Of a stretch of DNA of 64,000 bases, positions 24,378 through 35,258 are shown piece after piece; the stretch's first letter is position 1; every line of letters begins with the position of its first letter. The notes below the pieces were generated by a model. That model did no database searches, was not told where the DNA came from, and worked only from the letters and a program-made list of their open reading frames with translations. Location: the NCBI GenBank assembly GCA_002900995.3, contig CM035308.1:2728001-2792000 (forward strand). Reading direction: 5' to 3'. The position numbers were made by a program, and so were the translations under genes. The DNA comes from Ganoderma boninense (lineage: Eukaryota; Basidiomycota; Agaricomycetes; Polyporales; Polyporaceae).

Positions 24378-24504
24378 AGACCATCTTCGCCGTCATTCGT
24401 CAACGTTCGTGGCTTTCCTTGCGCGCGATTTTACTCCCATTATCTGCGCTTCTGTTCGCGGCGTCCACTCTCGCAAGTCCTATTATTTGGGATGGCCGGG
24501 CCCC

Positions 24505-25577
24505 ATGCAACTTGACGAACGCAGACCTCGACTCCTCGACTGGCCCCTTCCTCACGTAAGTGTTCATTTTTTATGCCAATCATCAAACGTGTCACTCCAG
24601 CGCAGTGTCGATGCTCACAAGACCGCCCTCACCGGTCCCGCCGAAGTCTCTGACTCCAGCCGTATCGCCGATGCGAAGGATCCCTCTGGTGCCCCCGTGA
24701 TAGTTGGCGACTCGGAGAGCGAGAGGGTTAAGGCGCTTGAGCCTCGGCTCGACTTCCTGCGCGAGAGCTGCAGGGTCATGTACACTCAGAAGAACGACTT
24801 GCTCTCGCAGAAGGACGGCTTGCTCGCGCAGTAGAGCGTGGATCTCGCCACACTGAAGACTCAGCTCGCTGCTACCCACCAGATCAAGAACGACCTGCTC
24901 GTCGAGAAGGACACTACCTGCAGCCTTATCCTTGCAGACAAGAACGAAGAACTCGCTGCCCTCAAGGTCCAGCTCGCGGCCGTACAGCAGAGCATCGCGA
25001 CTATCACCACCGACCGCGACGAGGCGCATGCTCGTGTAGCTACCGTCGCCGACGCACTCGAGAAGACCTATGTGGAGTACGGCGCCGAGAAGGTCGTTTC
25101 GCTGAAGACAAGGGCCATCGATGTCGAGCGCAACTCCGCCACCCTGCAGGCCATGAGCCAACAACAGAAGAGGGAGATCGACGACAGCCTCCTCGAGAAC
25201 GACCACCTCAGCGCCGAACTGACGAAGGTTCGTCAGCTCTATCACTCCAATTTCGAGCGCAAGAGGTGAGAGCCTTTATCGTTTGCGGTCTTCTTTTCGT
25301 CTATTACTGAGCCGTTGCGCAAGAACGATCATTCAAGGACAATCGCCAACCAGCGTGTAGAGATCACAGTGCTCACAGCGCGACTCACGCCCGCTACACG
25401 GCCATGCGCCACGCGCGCCTCGCCGCGCTACAGCCTCCGGAGCTCCATTCCATCCTGTCCCGTCGAAGCAACGAGTCAGAACCGGAGTTCGACTCTTCCT
25501 TCGACTCAGACAGACCGTCGCCTCCTCGATGGCGCCGACTTGAGATCCGTCTCCCTCACAAGGCCTCTAAGCCTTGA
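24505..25577 (+). pseudogene. Coiled-coil protein gene with in-frame stop and frameshift
   Basis: Exon 1 24505-24555 (MQLDERRPRLLDWPLPH), intron 24556-24600, then a long helical frame from 24601. Heptad-like segments include KNDLLSQKDGLLAQ, KTQLAATHQIKNDLLVEKD, LAALKVQLAAVQQSI and ENDHLSAELTKVRQLY. A TAG at 24832-24834 interrupts the frame, and the same frame continues directly after it for 144 codons. An intron from about 25267 to the AG before GACAATCGCC gives TIANQRVEITVLTARL. Then a one-base frame change near 25383 leads to a basic, acidic-patched tail (PPELHSILSRRSNESEPEF) ending at 25577. Composition resembles mobile-element or cytoskeletal coiled coils; no family was recognised. The stop is a substitution, so this gene may be truly inactive. 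Confidence 0.5.
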
Positions 25578-26874
25578 TCTTCCTCCGTCGACCATTTCCT
25601 GCGACGAACGATACCCCCCTCCCCTGCATGCCTTGATATCCGTCTCCAAAACTCTGCACTCGCGTCTCCTCAGTTCCAGCTCCGTTCCGGCCCGGGACGC
25701 CTTCTGCTATTCGTTTCCGAGCCTTGTCTCTCTTCCTGCTGCTTCAAGACGGACTGAGAACTTTCATCACTATCACCATCGCTATCGCCATACTCACACT
25801 TGGACATCTTTCGCCCGTGCCAGTGTGCCACTAGGGTCTCGGACCTACGTCTCGCGATCGCTTGCATCTTGAACTTGGATCGCTTCTTCGCATCTTGTAT
25901 TTATAGACGTCAATGAGCTCTTGCATCCTGATCACTCGGGCTGAAACATCAGCAACCAACAGATGCTGTTTCGCAAAGGCAATGAATACGAGGAACCTCC
26001 AACCGGTGTTGTTAGGAGCCTATAGATATCGAGCCATTCAGAGCGCCAATGATCGTGCCGGGGCCTGCGGCAGCCAGGAAGTTCTATGACGAGGTGAGCT
26101 GACCCCTTCACAAATTATGGTGCTCACATGGTGCCCACAGTGTGCGAAGGTTCCGGAAGAAGCATCGAGTACTGCCATGGGGAAGACCTGGGGCGGTTGA
26201 GTGGGGCGGGTCACACTGTCACTCCTCTCCGGATAGCGGATATCCGAGAAGTTGTTGGGCGGATGACCTTGTTTATGAACCTGGTCCCAATCAGCATCGC
26301 CTTCGTGACGCTTTGTATTTCAGTTTCTACGAGAGCCGTTGGAGTGTATCCGTGGTGAGTGAACATCTCTCGTTCACGGTTCGCTGCGTCGTCTGGATGA
26401 CTCCGTCTCTCCAGAAGGAAGAATGAACATACACCTTTCCACTAACCTATTAACCAGTGCTAGAACCCATATGCCTGTTCGTATGGTTCTCGAGCTTGTT
26501 TTAACGCGCGGAACTGGGGATCTCCCGCCGAATGTGTAACTGGAACATGGCCACGTTTCCTCTGATGCCCCACACCGCCTGTCGCGCTCATCGCAGAAGC
26601 TGTTGGGCGTAACCGCAAATCAAAGCCGGCACTATTGCTGTATAGAATGTGTACATCACAGGGTTATTCCGCAGATATTTGCCTCAACTGAGAGGTGAGC
26701 CGAACAAGCTGTAGCTCGTCGGAGCGCATCTGCGTGTACAGATAAACATTCTGCGCGATAGATCTAGAGACGGCGTCGCGTGTCCTTGATTGCTTCCTTG
26801 ACATTTGCGGTTCAATCTTGCTCTTGATGCTGTTACTGAAGCCGGAATACGTATCTCTCTGACGTGTGTTATAG
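25578..26874. other. Intergenic, nothing supported
   Basis: A pyrimidine-rich 3' flank of the coiled-coil gene followed by sequence with no recognised feature, up to the promoter of the first DUF6534 gene. Confidence 0.5.
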
Positions 26875-26882
26875 TATATAAG
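26875..26882 (+). promoter_or_regulatory. TATA box of DUF6534 gene 1
   Basis: TATATAAG, ending 55 bp before the ATG at 26938 and followed by GCAGGG. The paralogue at 29.7-31.9 kb has the identical octamer at nearly the same distance. Confidence 0.6.
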
Positions 26883-26937
26883 CAGGGTCTCCGAAGCACC
26901 ACTCCCACATCAATCTCCCACTCGACGCTCGTCTCTC

Positions 26938-28875
26938 ATGGGTTCCATAGTCCTTCCACCTGAACTGCTTTCGGTTATCAAGGAGACCCTTGCCATTGGT
27001 CTCGTCGGTGTGGTCCTTGCGGCGTGGTGGGTCTCTCTTCATAATCACTACCCCGTCTGTCCACGTAACGCAGTCATACAGCCTGTACGGCATCACGGTG
27101 CTGCAAGCCTACATCTACTTCCGGAACAGTGGTCAAGATTCCAAATACATGAGAGTCTTTGTGAGCACCACCACCATCGTTGTGCTTCATATGTAGAATT
27201 AAACCTGACGTCGCTCTTCCCATGTGGTCAAGGTCGCGTTCCTGTTGTATGTATCTCAAGTTTCTTCTCATCGTATGGCTTACGAATGTACGCAGCATCC
27301 TTGACGCCGTGTCGCTGATTTTGGCCGTTGAGACATTGTACACGTGTGTGGTCGTCGACTTCGGTGACCCCTTGAAATTTATTAACATGCCTCCGTGAGT
27401 AACTGCGGATGCTTTCCAAATTCGCATTTTCTAAGATAATATATAACAGAGCGTTGGCCGTGAGTATACATTAAGATCAAAGTAGTTTTCCAGACTCACC
27501 GAACCTCGTGTTAATATCAGGTCGAGAACGCTGCCACGGTAAACTTTCACTATCAGAATCTCATATGATTCAGTCTAATCTCCCCTAGTAGGTCTTGATT
27601 GGCACGCTCACACAATGGTACTACGTTTCATGCACTGCCGAGATCATGCTTACCATAAACTAGCTTCCTCGCACACCGTCTTTGGGAGTGTAAGTGCTTT
27701 GCGCACTCCATTCTCAAATGACAACATGCTGATTCGAGCATTCCATATTGAATGAACAGTGAGCAAGCATAATGCCCCTCTCGTGTACAGCGTCGTCAGT
27801 TGGCCATTATTCACGGTTCGTGTTGCACGTAGTTAACTTCAATCCCTTTAGATATTCCTTTCGTTGGGTTCATTTGGTGCGCATATTTGAAGCAATACTG
27901 CGATCCTCAGAACACTGATCTCCAGCACTCAAACAGGTCCTGGAATGGGTATGTCACGGGCACGGAATGTCAGCGCGCGATCCGGTTACTGACTTGTGTC
28001 TCCGCTTCCATAGTCCTGTCTGTGAAACTGTGCGTTTTATTCTGGAATCCCGTGCTGGGGAGGAGCGCACTAAAATTATGCTTTACCAGCTACACCAACC
28101 GCATTGATATCATCTTCGACCCCAGCTCGGTCGAGGGCCGGACTCTTGGTGGTGTTGCCAACGGCATGAGCGCAGTGTGCGATATCGTCATCACTGTATC
28201 CCTTTGCTACTATCTCCACTCGAAGAGGACTGGCTTCAGGAGGTCAGTTGTCCCTTCATCATCGCGAAGCATGGAGAAACTCATCCTATATGCACCCATC
28301 CCAGAACCAACTCAAAAATCGACCGACTGATCATATATGCCGTGAATCGGGGCGCTCTTACCGCGTGAGTCTGGTCTGAAACCTATTCACTGCGAAAGTC
28401 TGTCTTGATTGAGCTGAGATGTAGGATGTGTCAAGCTGGCGAGATGATCGGCGTGCGTTTACCCAGAAAACGATATTTCTAGAGCTGTTAAGGGCTGACT
28501 AGGTTCTAATTCTAACAGGTGACTGTTCGTCCGGACCGCTATATATACGTCCCATTTGCTCTCCTGAGCGGAAAATGTACGTCCACGCCCCTTTAGTCTC
28601 GCTCAAATGATGATGGATGCTCGGTCGTGGATCCCAGTGTATGTCAACACTCTCCTCGCAACGTCAGTCAACTCTAGGGAAGTGTTCAAGGTTTGTTGAC
28701 CGCTGACTAAATGAATAGTCTAAATGCGCAAAAGTCCATGAGGAACGAGGACGATAGCGTCGTGGAACTTGAAAGCAGTACGCTTCAAATTGCTCGTGCG
28801 AACACAATGAGTCTAGGGAGCAATCGGACTGGGACCGGGGGGCTGTTGGATAATGTGGGTGCATTCAAGTATTGA
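26938..28875 (+). CDS. DUF6534 seven-helix membrane protein, copy 1
   Basis: ATG 26938 (MGSIVLPPELL), stop 28873-28875. About fourteen small exons can be joined in phase; exon 1 is 26938-27026. Diagnostic segments in order: CLYGITVLQAYIYFRNS then DSKYMRVF; FILDAVSLILAVETLY; a short PPALAV block; TQCFLAHRLWELSKHNAPL; TLGGVANGMSAVCDIVITVS then CYYLHSKRTGFRR; LIIYAVNRGALTA; and LYVNTLLATLNAQKSMR. This order (YGI-LQ-YIYF, LLD, FLxHRLW-LS, LCYYLxxxRTGF, LNARxS) is the fungal DUF6534 pattern, predicted to span the membrane seven times. Function is unknown; a receptor-like role is only suggested by topology. It faces its paralogue tail to tail. Confidence 0.88.
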
Positions 28876-29710
28876 TATGCGCTCATCTCGATTGACTATT
28901 GGGCCTTCGGATTTGTGATAGACTGAAAGCGTCAGCATCCCTCATTTCATCTTGGATGTTTCTAGATATTCTGACAAGATCGGAGTACGTACTACCATAC
29001 TGTTCGCCGTACCTCCTCGGGCGCGACCGTACATTTTCTGACTACAATTTGGGGCTATCTCCAGGGCGGTACACATACGACGTACAACGAGCATCGAGAG
29101 TGATGTATTACTACCATTGTTGCCGTTAAACATGACTATCTTTCCGAAGTCCTTCAAGGCCGTCGAGTCTGCGGCAAATCCCGTCGAGATTCAAACCGCG
29201 CTGCGGTTCTCCCCCCGGACCAAATGCATTGTCTTCATCCTTCGTCCTCAGACTGGAATATCAGCCTTGTATGTAAACCGTAATATCTCTCCTCTATGTT
29301 CGATTGAGCCCTTGCTGGACGCGAACAGCTCAGTAACAAAATCAGAACGTTAATGCGAAGCACGTTGTTTGGTGCGCGAATGATTTTGGCCTCCAATCAA
29401 GTGCGAGCCGCACCATGGTACGTGGTTCCCGTTTCGAACGTCCATGTTGGTCTTTACACTCATCTGGATAGATATTGGATGACACGCTGTCCGGATATCC
29501 CAGTTTACATGTATCACTGATAGTATACATCGGAATTAGTGTTCTGTGTGGCCGGCACAGCACTATAATTGCCCCCCATTCTCTCTTCAATCTCTCAGCA
29601 ACACAAGGCTGCTAGAGCTCGACCTAGCAGCTGTGTGTACATAGGAACGATCAGGTTGCGCTTTCATGGACCATTGATATTGTAGGGCATAGGTGCATGC
29701 ACGACGCCCT
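28876..29710. other. Shared 3' spacer of the convergent DUF6534 pair
   Basis: Between the two stop codons. No supported coding sequence; short frames show no family pattern. Confidence 0.6.
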
Positions 29711-31889
29711 TCAGAGCGAATCATCAGTTGGCTGTACTTCAGTCAAACATTGCCAGTGGAGGCGACGAAGTCGGACACGAACCACGGACTTCTTCGTGGT
29801 GATATCCAGGACGAAGGTCGGCATGTTGCCGGATGACTATGAGAGAGGCATAATCGTTATACGTTATAATGTAGCATACGGCAAGGACAGTATCGAAATA
29901 TAGACTGACGTTCTGCGACCGGCGTCCCAAGTCGGAGCCTTGATTGCTCCCGTCCCCCATGGTCGCCGTGTTCAGCTCGTGGAGGATTTGGGTGCCGAAT
30001 TCGACGACATGACTTCCGTCGCGACCCATGGACTTTTGCGCGTTGAGGCTATTGAACAGGTTATTAGTCTTCTGCGACCGGTGGCTCGGAGTCTTATCCC
30101 GGTCTGGATGACTCGGGACTCACGTCGCGAGGAGCGTGTTGCAGTATACTTCCGAGGGGGATTGTTAACGCAGCGCATTCATCATCGGCAGAAAACGATA
30201 GGTGTACATACGCCTTCCCCCGACGAGGCCAAACGGCACGAATATGAAGCGTTCGGGAAGAGCGATGTACTGGTTGAGATCGCTAATAGTCAGCGCCGGT
30301 TGAGACGCGCCAGGGGCATGAAGGAGAACCCACGGTGATCGTCACGGCAGCCTGACAGAGGCTAGCAAATGCCCGACCCGTTATGCACGTCAGCGTCCCA
30401 GCGTCGAGTGTGACTGCAGCGGGCTCAAGCTCACGCGGTGAGAGCCCCCCGGTTTACAGCGTAGATGATGAGGAGATTGATCATCGAGTCGGTTCTGTGC
30501 AGCGGCCTCAGGCTCCTTCATTGCAGCAGCGAGCGAGACTGACCTCCTGAACCCGGTCCTCTTGGACTGAAGGTAGTAGCACAGCGTCGCCGTGATCGCG
30601 ATGTCGCATATTGCAGTGAGGCCATTTGCGAAGCCTGCGATGACCCGCATTTCAAGGGTACCAAGGAAAAAGATGTTGCCAGCCAAGTAGCTGTCCGTGA
30701 CGTGCGTTAGCACTGAGTATTTACTCAGTTGCGGCAGAATGCGCTTACATCTTCACGGAAAGCGCTGACAAGGCAATCGAATATTAGTTTCCGGTCGCTT
30801 AGTATCAGATTATATGGCGCCATCTGAACGTACCCAGACCGGTCGCTTTAGAGATCAGGGTGTCAATGTCAGAGATATCGTGCACAGCAACGATTCATTG
30901 ATCCACTAACCAAGAGACGTCAAAGACAATATAACCTAATAGTTGTCAGATCAAGACGATTATATGACTATGGCGATCCACGAGTATAAGCTCACGATAG
31001 AGCTCACGACAGCCACGTTCCGTTTGCTTACTGTTCTCGCATGTGAGAGGGGCTCTTTCTCTACAAACTCTCAAAAGTGGAACTTACGGGCCCAAAGACG
31101 GTGAGCGAAAAAGCTAGTCGACGATGAGAAACAGCATCGACTTGAACAGCAAGCCATTCATAGGGCCACATACCATTGAGTCAGCATTCCGACCAGGAAC
31201 TGTGCATCAGTCAGCTAAACAACACGAGAGCCAGTATATGTACGAAGATACGTACTGTGGCGCCATCCTCGAACTGGGGGAGATCGCAATGAGCTTCCTT
31301 CCGCTATGTGTCCTATCGAGCACTACGTTACTTACCGCCAGTATGCTGTAATAGAATCACGGTAAATGCAGAAGCTATATGGAGGACCACGAATACGCAC
31401 GGTGGGACCTTGAGGAGAGCCAGCGGGTTCTCAAAGTCAGTAACGACGTATTCGTACAGGCCGTTGACCGTCATCGCTGCTGAGATGGTGTCGAGAAGGC
31501 TGCAAAAAGGCGGTGCAGTCTAAATTAATGAGTTTGCGCGGCGGTATCGAGCGATGAGTGTTATACCCACAATAGGAATGTAACCTGAAGAACCAACATC
31601 AGGACACGGTTTTCGGACAAGAACCTTGTGTGCACTTACGAAGCTTCTCATGTACTTGGAATCATGATAGCTGCTCCTGAAATATATGTAGGCTTGCAGA
31701 ATAGAGATACCATACACACTGTATAGGAATTCCGTCAATACGAAGTACGTGGTCAGAGGTAGACCTTACGTGGCATGGGACGTACGCGATGGAGAGAACA
31801 GTACCGAGAACCGTGCATGCAATGGCCTCCTTCGTGCCCGAAAGGACCGAGGGCGGTAAGGCAGATGGAAGGCCAGGGGATGAGTCCAT
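29711..31889 (-). CDS. DUF6534 seven-helix membrane protein, copy 2
   Basis: ATG at 31889 (MDSSPGLPSALPP). Exon 1 ends at 31786 with donor GTACGT, and exon 2 is 31640-31718 (VYGISILQAYIYFRSS). Further exons give FLLDTISAAMTVNGLY, TQCFFAHRLWALSKRN, GFANGLTAICDIAITAT with CYYLQSKRTGFRR, LIIYAVNRGALTALCQ, LYCNTLLATLNAQKSM, and a last exon containing NMPTFVLDITTKKS ending near 29711. Intron positions and phases match copy 1 throughout, so the two arose by duplication and inversion. No frameshift was needed. Function unknown; as in copy 1, seven membrane helices are expected. Confidence 0.87.
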
Positions 31890-31942
31890 GACGAAGGGGG
31901 CAAGCGGAGATCGATACAGCACTAGCACGTCCCAAGAAAGTG

Positions 31943-31950
31943 CTTATATA
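31943..31950 (-). promoter_or_regulatory. TATA box of DUF6534 gene 2
   Basis: TATATAAG on the minus strand, 53 bp before the ATG at 31889 and followed by GCA as in copy 1, so core promoter spacing was kept after duplication. Confidence 0.6.
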
Positions 31951-32353
31951 GTCTGCCCAGACGGACCCCATTGATCGCTCGAGCTGTGCTCATGGACAGC
32001 AACTTCTGTTCCGGTGCAGAGCTTGTCATCAACCTGAGATCTATGATATGACAAAACCATTGAGCGAACGATCACGTTTGTATTGTCCCCTTGTTGATCG
32101 TTAGGTTTTGAATAAAGAAGGCGACGCAATTAAACCTGAAGGCACAGCAAAAGGCTCAAAAGGGCAGCGAAGTGTCCGGAGGTGTTGAAATGCGCGCGCG
32201 CGTACTGCCTCTGTGGCTGGGACGCCGGCCGACCGTGCACTGATTGGCTGATTGAGGGCCGATTCCTCGTCTCTTGGTGCCAGGCGTTTTCGCCGCCGTG
32301 AGCATATCTCTCCCACGAAGGCGGCGTCCGACTCCCGGATTGAGGTGAGACCT
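31951..32353. other. Intergenic, nothing supported
   Basis: Upstream flank of DUF6534 copy 2 and of the duplicated segment B. A short alternating CG tract (CGCGCGCG) occurs near 32194-32201. No gene is supported. Confidence 0.5.
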
Positions 32354-32629
32354 ATGTCTTCATCAGTCGAATCGTCTCTCGAGGACGACCATGACGAGAT
32401 CCCGCCGGGATCAAGGGTACTGGTGTTGGTTCGGTGAGAATGTTGACACTCCCATTAAATGGACAGCTCAGAATGGGATGTCATACTCACGAGGCAAGCT
32501 GAGTCAAATGTAGCCATGGTAAACTTTTCCAGAGACCATGGCACAGCTGGCTGGACGACGAATAAGTACCCTGAGAGTTACAGTATGCTTGGTGGTCTTG
32601 GGTTGGCGTTGGTCTTGCACCTTCCGTGA
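32354..32629 (+). CDS. Small hypothetical two-exon protein (copy B)
   Basis: Exon 1 32354-32433 (MSSSVESSLEDDHDEIPPGS then RVLVLVR), intron 32434-32493, exon 2 32494-32629 (QAESNVAMVNFSRDHGTA onward, ending LVLHLP). Phases agree. The second exon's start is conserved in copy A. The antisense strand is also open here, and the splice acceptor (CACGAG) is weak, so this is a tentative call without a known family. Confidence 0.3.
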
Positions 32630-34108
32630 GAATGAAGGGATCGAGGGGGCAGACATGCAGAATCGACGTTTCCAACGTTCAGAAACTGGTGGGAAGCTAG
32701 CAAGAGCCACGTCTCGGGTTCCCGATCTCCGACTCGATCCCTGCAGCGCTGAAGCTCCTGAGGCACGTGGTAAGCCCATAAAAAGTAATCCAGACGCCGG
32801 CGCTGAACAGCCCTGGCGCCAGCCCGGGCATCTGGGTTCAAGTCGCCAGGAACGGAGGCTCGCCGCCTCTGCTCGCTCACTTTTAGCCCTCACTCCACCC
32901 ACTCTACGTTGACCATCGCTTCCAGCCACTACTTCCCTCGGGATAACTGTCGCAAGCACCTCAGTCATCTCTCGTTGAGGCGCCCCGGTATTCACCAGGA
33001 TCCACTCGGGGAGAGTCCAGCTGTGTCGTTGTCGCGCTGAACATCCAGTAAATAGTAGCTACGTTAGCTCAGATACGTGAATCGTTGCTCAAATGCGTAG
33101 ATGTGGGTCGTTCTCACCGATTACTACCACCGTCTACCGTGCTGGTACGTCGTACGCCTTTACCGTCTTGTTTTGTCAACCCCATAGGCCGCCTCGACAC
33201 ACATGCGTATGCTTGTGATGCCATCACGATCATGAAGGGTATACGACACGTCGAGCGTCATGAACACATAACCAATAAGCGGCACCAGAACCAGCCCGAA
33301 TTGTCCATATCAACGTCAACCACCAAGAAGCCTCAACAGAAGTCATCCAGAATCCAGAATCTGAGGCCCTCATTCCGTCTTCGTCTTCTTCAGGGACCCG
33401 CACATGCTTCCGCTGCCGCTACCACACATGCCGCTGTCGCCGCCACACATGCCACTGCCGTCGCTCCTGAGTGAATGTAGTGAGTCCCATACTTCCTCGA
33501 TGGTGATAAAGGCTCCTTGACGGGATACTCACCCGCCGCATCCGCTCGGCATGCCGCAAGTACTGCAGCTATCCTTGCAAGGCCCGCAGTCCGAGCAGCA
33601 TTCCTCGCACGACCCGCAATTCGAGCAGCACTCCAAGCAGTTCCCGCACGAATTGGTGCAAGAGCCCGCACAGCAGCCGCTGCCAGGGGTCGGAGTGGGA
33701 GTCGGGTCCGGGTCCGGGGTCGGGGTCGGGTCCGAGCCTGAGGTCGAGCCACCGTTACCGCACGAGAGCAGGTTCGTGAACATCAAACTGGTCCTGTAGT
33801 CGTATTCACGCGAACCGTCAGTCAGTTCGTTATCGTCGCGAGCTGTCTCCGACAACCACCACAACGACAACGACAACCGCGGGACGTGGACTCACCCGCA
33901 GCACGGCGTGTTCTCGCAGCAGCTCTTGCAGAAGCCGCAGTTCGCGCAGCAGTGCGTGCACGCCGTGCAGTAGCAGCTCGGGCAGCAGCCCGAGCAGCAC
34001 TCCCTGCAGAGCGCGCACGGGCAGTTGGCACAGCACTCTTCGCAGCACGAGGGCGGCGGCGACCCGCACCCCCCGCCGCTGCTCCCGGACATCCGGATCG
34101 TGCCCGAC
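32354..34108. repeat. Segmental duplication, copy B
   Basis: Counterpart of 22162-24264 in the same orientation, about 10 kb away. It carries the small plus-strand ORF and exons 2-4 of the cysteine-rich gene. The homology ends at the 5' edge of exon 2 (34108); exon 1 lies outside the shared part. Confidence 0.8.
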
Positions 34109-34420
34109 CTTCAAGTGCGCACGCGATACGCGTCGGTGTTCGTCGTCTCTGACCAAAGACAAAACACGATGGGACACTCACCCGGTACCGTCAGTGCAGC
34201 ACTCGGTGCAGGAGCCGCACTGGGAGCAGCAGTTCTTGCAGAGGCCGCAGTCTTTGCAGGGCCACGTGCCGGTGGTCTGGCACGAGCTCGAGCTTGAGCC
34301 GAAGAGGAGGCATGAGAGGACTTTCACGTAGGCGAGAAGGAAGTAAGCGACCAACTCGAGCAGGTCTAGGAGCACCTCTAGTGTGCGGGCGCGAGCGCGT
34401 CGATGGTGCTGTACGTCAGC
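33370..34420 (-). CDS. Modular cysteine-rich protein, copy B
   Basis: Exons: 1 (low end 34182, high end about 34420, not fixed), 2 at 33896-34108, 3 at 33533-33793 and 4 at 33370-33466. Exon 1 has a hydrophobic stretch (LLDLLELVAYFLLAYVKVL) then CKDCGLCKNCCSQCGSCTECC. Exon 2 has about 23 Cys in its last 66 residues (SCCEECCANCPC, CRECCSGCC, CGFCKSCC). Exon 3 has a DPTPTP spacer and CSNCGSCEECCSDCG. Exon 4 is GSDGSGMCGGDSGMCGS and ends KKTKTE. Every junction is phase 2 and reads through Gly. The hydrophobic segment suggests a signal or membrane anchor; the start codon must lie in an upstream exon, possibly near 34531. Metal binding or disulfide-rich secretion are both possible; neither is shown. 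Confidence 0.7.
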
Positions 34421-34439
34421 TCCTCCGTTCAAGAACGTA

Positions 34440-35258
34440 CGAGGAAATGGACGTGCTTATGATACCGGATATGATGGCACTACGTGTCATTCATCAGCAG
34501 CGAGGATTAATGAAGAGTGGGGTAGGTGGAATAGACGTACGCCATGTTCCAAGGTGCACTAGAGAACGAAGATGAGTAGAGAGCCTGAGTGAGGACTGTC
34601 TGAAACCGGCTCTGTGCGATTCCTTATATTCTGACAGCACGGCCGCATTCTCAGGAGACATATACAGACCCATCGCACACACTGGCGGGAGGCCCTCTTG
34701 CCAAGACGGGGCCCGTTCACCGCAGAGTCTATTGGATGGCAGAGGTTAACGGACCCGTCCGACGTGTCCCAGGCCCAGACCCTACCACATCGTGACTGCG
34801 AATATTCTCCGGAAGCGACGTGACTCGTAACGGCCATCCACACATCACCAAAACGGTCGAAACTTGAAGCTTGAAGGACGGAAGAACCATCGACTAGCGG
34901 GACATGCCGCGCTCGGACAGCAGAACGTCTCACGGAGACAAAACGAGCGTGAACATCACACCAAGGGTCTTACACGCGGTCCATCCCGTCCGCTCCCTGA
35001 GGCCTGAGTAGCGGGGATGAGTGCCTTCCGGCTCGCGAGCAGCCACGAGGTACCGATCAGTCCCAGCATCCTTGACGACCTCAGTGAAACGCGTTCGTAT
35101 TGAGTCGCCGTACGTCCCCAGACAATTCATACCCAGAAGTCTCCATTTGAAGATGCTGATACCCATACCGTACACCTCTGCCTAGCATTTGCATTGCTGC
35201 GAGAAGGTCGGTCCATGTGAGCTTCGATCAGGATCGCGCCCTTCGGTGCAAGGCGCCC
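34440..35258. other. Intergenic with possible first exon of cysteine-rich gene B
   Basis: Apart from a possible small first exon near 34531 (ATGGC followed by a GTACGT donor on the minus strand), nothing is supported. Confidence 0.4.
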
